Shown piece by piece: positions 14,203-17,787 of a stretch of DNA of 17,787 bases. Below the pieces are notes generated by a model. That model was not told where the DNA came from. It ran no database searches and saw nothing but the letters and a program-made list of their open reading frames with translations. Within the stretch, counting starts at the first letter, position 1, and each line of letters begins with the position of its first letter. Position numbers and translations under genes: made by a program. The DNA lies in the NCBI GenBank assembly GCA_937958475.1, contig CALFXR010000072.1, positions 1 through 17,787 of the forward strand. The letters are read 5' to 3'. The stretch comes from an uncultured Mesorhizobium sp. Lineage in GTDB: Bacteria; Pseudomonadota; Alphaproteobacteria; Rhizobiales; Rhizobiaceae.

Positions 14203-15158
14203 GCCATCCTGACCAGCCGTCCGCCGCCGTCACGACCGACGACCCCGCGTCCGACGACCGAACGCGCGCCACCCGCTCCGGCTTCGTCGCCCTGATCGGC
14301 GCGCCGAACGCCGGCAAGTCGACGCTGGTCAACCGGCTGGTCGGAACGAAGGTGTCGATCGTCACCCACAAGGTGCAGACCACCCGCGCCGTCGTCCGCG
14401 GCATCGCCGTCCACGGCGACGCGCAGATCGTCTTCGTCGACACGCCGGGCATCTTCCGGCCGCGCCGCCGGCTTGACAGGGCGATGGTCAGCACCGCCTG
14501 GGGCGGGGCCAAGGACGCCGACCTGGTGCTGGTCCTGATCGACGCCGAGCGCGGCATCAAGGGCGACGCCGAGGCTCTTCTCGAGGCGCTTTCCGGCGTG
14601 CGCCAGCCGAAGATCCTCGTCCTGAACAAGGTCGACCGGGTGCGGCCGGAGGCGCTGCTCGCGCTGTCGGCCGACGCCAACGCCCGCGCCGGCTTCGAGC
14701 GCACCTTCATGGTCTCGGCGCTCACCGGCTCGGGCGTCGACGACCTGCTCGGTTTCCTCGCGGCGCGCCTGCCGGAGGGCCCGTGGTATTATCCCGAGGA
14801 CCAGGTCTCCGACCTGCCGATGCGCCAGCTCGCCGCCGAGATCACCCGCGAGAAGCTCTATCTCAGGCTGCACCAGGAACTGCCCTACTCCTCCACCGTC
14901 GAGACCGAGAAATGGGAGGAGTTGCAGAACGGCTCGGTGCGCATCGAGCAGGTCATCTATGTCGAGCGCGACAGCCAGAAGGCGATCGTGCTCGGCGAGA
15001 AGGGCAGGACCATCCGCGCCATCGGCCAGGCCGCGCGCCAGGAGATCGCCGGAATCCTCGAACAGCCCGTGCACCTCTTCCTGTTCGTCAAGGTGCGCGA
15101 GAACTGGGGCGACGACCCCGAACGCTACCGCGAGATGGGACTGGAATTCCCGCGATAG
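14199..15158 (+). CDS. era: GTPase Era
   Basis: Era is an essential GTPase that binds the 3' end of 16S rRNA and helps mature the small ribosomal subunit. The 319-residue protein has a 26-residue polar N-terminal extension, then the G1 motif GAPNAGKS (34-41), the G2 Thr in KVQTTR (58-63), G3 DTPG (81-84) and G4 NKVD (143-146). The KH RNA-binding domain follows at about 215-300, with VIYVERDSQKAIVLGEKG and IGQAARQEI inside it. The start ATG overlaps the rnc stop. The frame is open further upstream but that part is a shadow of rnc. In many relatives recO would follow; here the strand switches to an unrelated minus-strand operon. Confidence 0.96.
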   Translation: MSHPDQPSAAVTTDDPASDDRTRATRSGFVALIGAPNAGKSTLVNRLVGTKVSIVTHKVQTTRAVVRGIAVHGDAQIVFVDTPGIFRPRRRLDRAMVSTAWGGAKDADLVLVLIDAERGIKGDAEALLEALSGVRQPKILVLNKVDRVRPEALLALSADANARAGFERTFMVSALTGSGVDDLLGFLAARLPEGPWYYPEDQVSDLPMRQLAAEITREKLYLRLHQELPYSSTVETEKWEELQNGSVRIEQVIYVERDSQKAIVLGEKGRTIRAIGQAARQEIAGILEQPVHLFLFVKVRENWGDDPERYREMGLEFPR

Positions 15159-15185
15159 GCAAGGCGCGAGTCGGGTCGAAAGGGT

Positions 15186-15203
15186 GCGGTCGGTTCGGGC
15201 CGC
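15186..15203 (+). terminator. Weak hairpin after era
   Basis: GCGGTC pairs with GGCCGC by five Watson-Crick pairs and one G-T wobble around a six-base loop, followed by TTCTCTC. It lies in the 50-base gap between convergent era and the transglutaminase-like gene, where a terminator is expected. The T tract is broken, so this is a tentative call. Confidence 0.35.
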
Positions 15204-15208
15204 TTCTC

Positions 15209-16027
15209 TCAGCCCGGTTCCACGCCGGAGACCTCGTAGGTCCAGACGCGGAACGCCTTCAGCACGTGCGGGCCGAAGGAGTTGACCAGCGGCACGTCGG
15301 CGGCGTCGCGGCCGCGCGCGACGACGATCCTGCCGATCCGCGGCCTGTTGTTGCGCGGATCGAACGTGTGCCAGGCGCCGTCGAGGAACACCTCCATCCA
15401 GGCGCTGAAGTCCATCGGGTCGACGACCGGCACGCCGATGTCGCCGAGATGGCCGTTGACGTAGCGCGCCGGGATGTTGAGGCAGCGGCACAGCGCCACC
15501 GCCAGGTGCGCGTAGTCGCGGCACACGCCGACGCGCTCCTGGAACGCCTCCAGCGCCGTCCGCGTCGAGCGCGCCTGCATGTAGTCGAAGCGGATGTGGC
15601 CGTTGACGAAGTCGCAGATCGCCTGGACGCGGCCCCAGCCGGGCGCGACGTTGCCGAACAGGTCCCAGGCGGTCTGGCTGAGACGGTCGGTCTCGCAGTA
15701 GCGGCTGCCGAGCAGGTAGCCGAGGCATTCGTCCGGCAGGTCCTGGACGGGCAGTTCGCGCGCGTCCGGGAGCACCCTGTCAGGCAGCCCGTCGTCCTCG
15801 ATCGTGGCGTCGCCCCACATGGTCAGGTCGCCGGCCGGCGCGACGAGGCGTCGGCAGCGGTTGCCGAACAGGTCGCGATAGGTCGTCGTCGGCACTTCCG
15901 GCGTGGTGAAGGTGGTTTCCGGGACGCGCATGTCGGCGGCGCGGTCCTCGTGCACCGAAAGCAGGCATACCAGCGCGGTGGGCTGCTGGCAGTGCAGCGT
16001 GATCTCGTAACCGTAGCGGATCAGCAT
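15209..16027 (-). CDS. Transglutaminase-like domain protein
   Basis: This 272-residue protein has a transglutaminase-like (papain-fold) core at about 130-230. GVCRDYAHLAVALCR (167-181) carries the presumed catalytic Cys169, IPARYVNGHLGD (185-196) follows, and W-H-T-F-D (219-223) carries Asp223. Where most family members have HAW, this one reads FSAW, with Ser208 in the His place; His220, twelve residues later, could be a substitute. The N-terminal 100 residues are a beta-rich domain common in bacterial members. There is no signal peptide, so it is probably cytoplasmic. TAGGAGG precedes the ATG. The gene begins nine bases after the DUF1488 stop and is last in a six-gene operon. Such proteins are usually predicted peptidases or amide-bond enzymes; no substrate can be named. 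Confidence 0.88.
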   Translation of the reverse strand: MLIRYGYEITLHCQQPTALVCLLSVHEDRAADMRVPETTFTTPEVPTTTYRDLFGNRCRRLVAPAGDLTMWGDATIEDDGLPDRVLPDARELPVQDLPDECLGYLLGSRYCETDRLSQTAWDLFGNVAPGWGRVQAICDFVNGHIRFDYMQARSTRTALEAFQERVGVCRDYAHLAVALCRCLNIPARYVNGHLGDIGVPVVDPMDFSAWMEVFLDGAWHTFDPRNNRPRIGRIVVARGRDAADVPLVNSFGPHVLKAFRVWTYEVSGVEPG

Positions 16028-16036
16028 CGGCGCCTC

Positions 16037-16312
16037 CTAGCTGAAGTCTGCGGCGGTCAGCGTATACGTGCTGCGGCGGCCGTGGGAATAGGCTTCACGG
16101 GCGACGTCCTGGATGGACTTGCGCAGCGCGTCGAAGGCCGAGAGGCACCCGGCCTCCGGGGTGCCCGAGCCGCGCAGGGCGGATACGGGAACGGCGAGCG
16201 CGGCCGCCTCGACGAAGAAGCGCACCTCGAACATGCCGTCATAGCCGCTGAAGCGCACGGCGTTGCGCGCCTCGTCGAAGCTGCGGCTCGTATTGGGAAA
16301 TTGCAGTGTCAT
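16037..16312 (-). CDS. DUF1488 family protein
   Basis: This 91-residue protein matches the DUF1488 pattern: it opens MTLQFPNTSRSFDEARNAVR, has FSGYDGMFEVRFFVE (21-35), and closes with a C-terminal block of AFDALRKSIQDVAREAY and YTLTAADF. The function is unknown. I chose the ATG at 16310-16312 because the conserved block starts there and AAGGA lies nine to ten bases upstream; an in-frame extension reaching 16585 is low-complexity and Arg-rich, and overlaps the neighbouring gene. It lies 73 bases after the preceding gene and ends nine bases before the transglutaminase-like start, so it is co-transcribed with it. Confidence 0.85.
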   Translation of the reverse strand: MTLQFPNTSRSFDEARNAVRFSGYDGMFEVRFFVEAAALAVPVSALRGSGTPEAGCLSAFDALRKSIQDVAREAYSHGRRSTYTLTAADFS

Positions 16313-16385
16313 CGTCCGGATCCTTCTGCCGCGCGCGAGGTCGCGCCGGCCTGTCGCCGTCGTCTGGTCGTGGTGCCGCTGGCCG

Positions 16386-16628
16386 TCATGGCGATGGCCC
16401 GCCTTCGTCGTCCGGCCCGATGCCGGGATCGCCGCGGTAGAGCACTCTCCCCCGGCTGCTGGTAACCGACATGGCGTCCGGCCGCTGTGGCATGTCGAGT
16501 GTCGATGCAAGCTGCCGCGCGATCGCGATGGCGTCATCCGCGTCGAGAGCTTCCGCGCTTTCGCGAGCGACCAGGGCGTGCGCATCGTCGGCGTCCCTGG
16601 TCCGGTAGAACTCGATCACGACCCGCAT
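16386..16628 (-). CDS. Small conserved-type hypothetical protein (80 residues)
   Basis: The protein begins MRVVIEFYRTRDADDAHALV, continues with an acidic/Ala helix (ESAEALDADDAIAIARQLAS, 23-42) and ends with a polar, Pro/Gly-rich tail. The first half looks like a small alpha/beta domain; no catalytic motif or membrane segment is visible. GGAGAGG lies about eight bases before the ATG at 16626-16628, good evidence for translation. It follows the 47-residue gene by 34 bases on the same strand. I recall similar small proteins in Rhizobiales but no name or role. Confidence 0.75.
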   Translation of the reverse strand: MRVVIEFYRTRDADDAHALVARESAEALDADDAIAIARQLASTLDMPQRPDAMSVTSSRGRVLYRGDPGIGPDDEGGPSP

Positions 16629-16662
16629 CGTTTCGCCTCTCCGGTTCGACGACGGGGCACGC

Positions 16663-16806
16663 CTACGTCTTCGCCTTGCCGCGCGGCGTGTTGACGTTGG
16701 CCGCGAGCCTGATCTGGTCGCCGAACGGTACCTCAGCCTTGGGCGAGGCCTTGTCCTGCTTCGGCTTCCTGATCTCGCGGCTGCTGCGTTTCTGTCCCTT
16801 GGCCAT
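16663..16806 (-). CDS. Small basic protein, 47 residues, MAKGQKR type
   Basis: This short gene reads MAKGQKRSSREIRKPKQD, then KASPKAEVPFGDQIRLAANV, then NTPRGKAKT, and stops at TAG 16663-16665. About a third of the residues are Lys or Arg in the first half, so it could bind nucleic acid or ribosomes. AAGGA lies nine to ten bases before the ATG at 16804-16806. Small proteins beginning MAKGQ...RKPK are, as I recall, widespread uncharacterised proteins in proteobacteria, which supports this short frame. Its first 74 bases overlap the end of the upstream 123-residue gene in another frame. Confidence 0.7.
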   Translation of the reverse strand: MAKGQKRSSREIRKPKQDKASPKAEVPFGDQIRLAANVNTPRGKAKT

Positions 16807-17104
16807 GGCCGAACGTCCTTTCCATGAGAGTTGCCGCATCGTTCCCGGCGCCCGTCAGGTCGACCGGCTCGAGATCGTCCTGGGTCGCCACCCGCTCGTG
16901 ACGTTCCGTGTCGTTGCGGATGCGGTACTGCGGCGAGTTCACCTTCGGCGGCAGCGTGGCGGTGATGTGGAAGATGCTCGACGGCGGCAGCGCCGCCGCG
17001 AAAGCGGTCTTCAGCCGGACGGTCTGGCCGATCGCGAAGAGATGCGATGCCGGCTCGCGCCGGGCCGGCCGGATGGTCCGGTACCGGTAGCTTGCGGTGG
17101 TCAT
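16733..17104 (-). CDS. Hypothetical protein, 123 residues
   Basis: The protein begins MTTASYRYRTIRPARREP and contains SHLFAIGQTVRLKTAF, IFHITATLPP and QYRIRNDTERHERVATQDDLEP, which look like a small beta-barrel (SH3-like) domain over about 20-82. The tail from 83 is Gln/Glu/Gly-rich and probably disordered. The ATG (17102-17104) overlaps the upstream stop as ATGA and is preceded by AGCAGGAACC. The last 74 bases overlap the 47-residue gene in a different frame. Function is unknown; the fold guess is from pattern only. Confidence 0.72.
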   Translation of the reverse strand: MTTASYRYRTIRPARREPASHLFAIGQTVRLKTAFAAALPPSSIFHITATLPPKVNSPQYRIRNDTERHERVATQDDLEPVDLTGAGNDAATLMERTFGHGQGTETQQPRDQEAEAGQGLAQG

Positions 17105-17364
17105 GGTTCCTGCTGGTCCTTCTTCAGTGCGGCTTCGAGATCGGCCGGATCGATCGGCACCATCTGCCGCGTGGTGGCTCGCGATTCGATCGCGGGCAGG
17201 TGGATGAAAGTGCCGACGCGCAGCCAGGCGAGCCGGGCGATGCCGTCGATGAGTTCCTCGTGGTGGTCGACCCGGTATTCCCCCGGCGGCTGCGGTTCTG
17301 CGAAGCCGGGCAGCAGGAAGGCCGATGAAAACCGTATGGTGGTCTCCGTCGTCCGCGTGTTCAT
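17101..17364 (-). CDS. Hypothetical protein, 87 residues, first gene of the six-gene operon
   Basis: The protein begins MNTRTTETTIRFSSAFLLPG and continues through PPGEYRVDHHEELIDGIARLAWLRVGTFIHLP (27-58), a short alpha/beta pattern without a recognisable active site. It ends in a charged tail. I chose the ATG at 17362-17364 because CGGAGG lies about nine bases upstream; the open frame extends to 17559 but that part is Ala/Arg-rich and looks non-coding. Its stop overlaps the next gene's start. Similar small proteins occur in Rhizobiales by my recollection; no function is known to me. Confidence 0.75.
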   Translation of the reverse strand: MNTRTTETTIRFSSAFLLPGFAEPQPPGEYRVDHHEELIDGIARLAWLRVGTFIHLPAIESRATTRQMVPIDPADLEAALKKDQQEP

Positions 17365-17787
17365 GTCGGCGGCCTCCGCGGAACTGCGCGGCAGCGCCTC
17401 CCGCATCGTTTCCGTCCGGACGGCAGCGGTTCCGGGCTGGTTTTCGGTCTGCCGGGCGCCGCTGTCGCAGGCAGCACCCCTGGTCGACGCCGTCGCACAT
17501 GCCGCGGCTCGAACGGCGCGACACGCAACGCCTTGCCGGCGCCGTGCAGTCGCTGTCAAAAATTCGGTGAAAGACCGCGGATCGTTCCAGCCGCGAAGCC
17601 AATTCTGGCAAAATCAACTGAAAATATCTATGCGCCTCAATTGAGTTTCAAACAAGGCCTGTGGTCCGTTTTGCAAGTGCGGGATTCGATGGGACTGCAT
17701 CCGTCGTGAACGGAGTCTTCCTTGCGGGGATAAAATCTGCCCGCCGCCGGAAAAAATTCATCGCCCCGTCAGCACCTTGCACGATTT
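17365..17787. other. Gene-free stretch upstream of the six-gene operon
   Basis: No frame in these 423 bases looks like a protein. The half next to the operon (17365-17600) is G/C-rich; from about 17600 to 17660 the sequence becomes A/T-rich and contains the putative promoter. The rest, to the window end, shows no RNA gene or repeat that I recognise; a gene beyond the window may be controlled from here. Confidence 0.5.
17623..17651 (-). promoter_or_regulatory. Putative promoter of the six-gene operon
   Basis: On the minus strand TTGAAA (plus 17651-17646) and GATATT (plus 17628-17623) are separated by 17 bases, within the most A/T-rich part of the window. The spacer contains the 10-bp palindrome CTCAATTGAG (17636-17645). 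The start would be near 17616, leaving a long leader of about 250 bases. A second promoter nearer the first gene cannot be excluded. Confidence 0.4.

Noticed and set aside
14022..15728. Long minus-strand frame over era and part of the transglutaminase-like gene
   Set aside because: It is the antisense shadow of era and out of frame with the real minus-strand gene.
17429..17443. GTTC-N7-GTTT, close to the alphaproteobacterial LexA box GTTC-N7-GTTC
   Set aside because: It has one mismatch, is not placed at a plausible promoter, and no SOS gene follows.
17365..17559. Longer N-terminus of the 87-residue protein
   Set aside because: The added part is Ala/Arg-rich with no fold pattern, and a good Shine-Dalgarno sequence stands before the ATG at 17364.

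Overview
The window reads as a chromosomal segment of a high-GC alphaproteobacterium of the order Hyphomicrobiales (Rhizobiales), most like the Phyllobacteriaceae/Mesorhizobium side. The evidence is a rhizobial-type porin C-terminus at the left edge, the housekeeping set dapA, smpB, family 5 uracil-DNA glycosylase, NYN protein, rpoZ, rsh, pyrE, acpS, lepB, rnc and era, and a single bifunctional Rsh instead of separate RelA and SpoT. The family assignment rests on recalled gene order and protein character, not on a database search.

Layout. Positions 1-402 hold the end of a porin and a strong terminator. On the minus strand, 579-3653 carries an alpha/beta hydrolase and a periplasmic lytic transglycosylase. 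The plus-strand pair dapA-smpB follows (3867-5253). A minus-strand di-heme cytochrome c peroxidase (5392-6441) has a textbook FNR/FixK-type box in front of it. A minus-strand pair (NYN protein then family 5 UDG, 7908 down to 6650) has stop and start codons overlapping. The long plus-strand run from 8165 to 15158 is rpoZ, rsh, pyrE, a MntA/HepT-type nucleotidyltransferase-HEPN pair, acpS, lepB, rnc and era. The last part (15209-17364, minus strand) is a compact six-gene operon: four small uncharacterised proteins, a DUF1488 protein and a transglutaminase-like protein.

How the genes fit together. rpoZ and rsh join the RNA polymerase omega subunit with the (p)ppGpp synthetase/hydrolase. pyrE supplies UMP synthesis, acpS activates acyl carrier protein, lepB processes exported proteins, and rnc and era act in rRNA processing and ribosome assembly, so this run is a growth and ribosome locus. 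The foreign-looking element is the two-gene MntA/HepT cassette between pyrE and acpS, coupled by overlapping start and stop codons at its inner junction and into acpS. The peroxidase is probably an oxygen-controlled periplasmic enzyme. NYN plus UDG links a putative PIN-fold nuclease with DNA repair.

Most worth a second look are the TA-like pair in an essential operon with a HepT lacking the usual catalytic Arg, the 74-bp out-of-frame gene overlap in the terminal operon, that operon as an uncharacterised system built around a transglutaminase-like protein with an altered catalytic His position, and hairpin/T-run structures in the NYN leader. No tRNA, rRNA, CRISPR array, insertion sequence or prophage was recognised.
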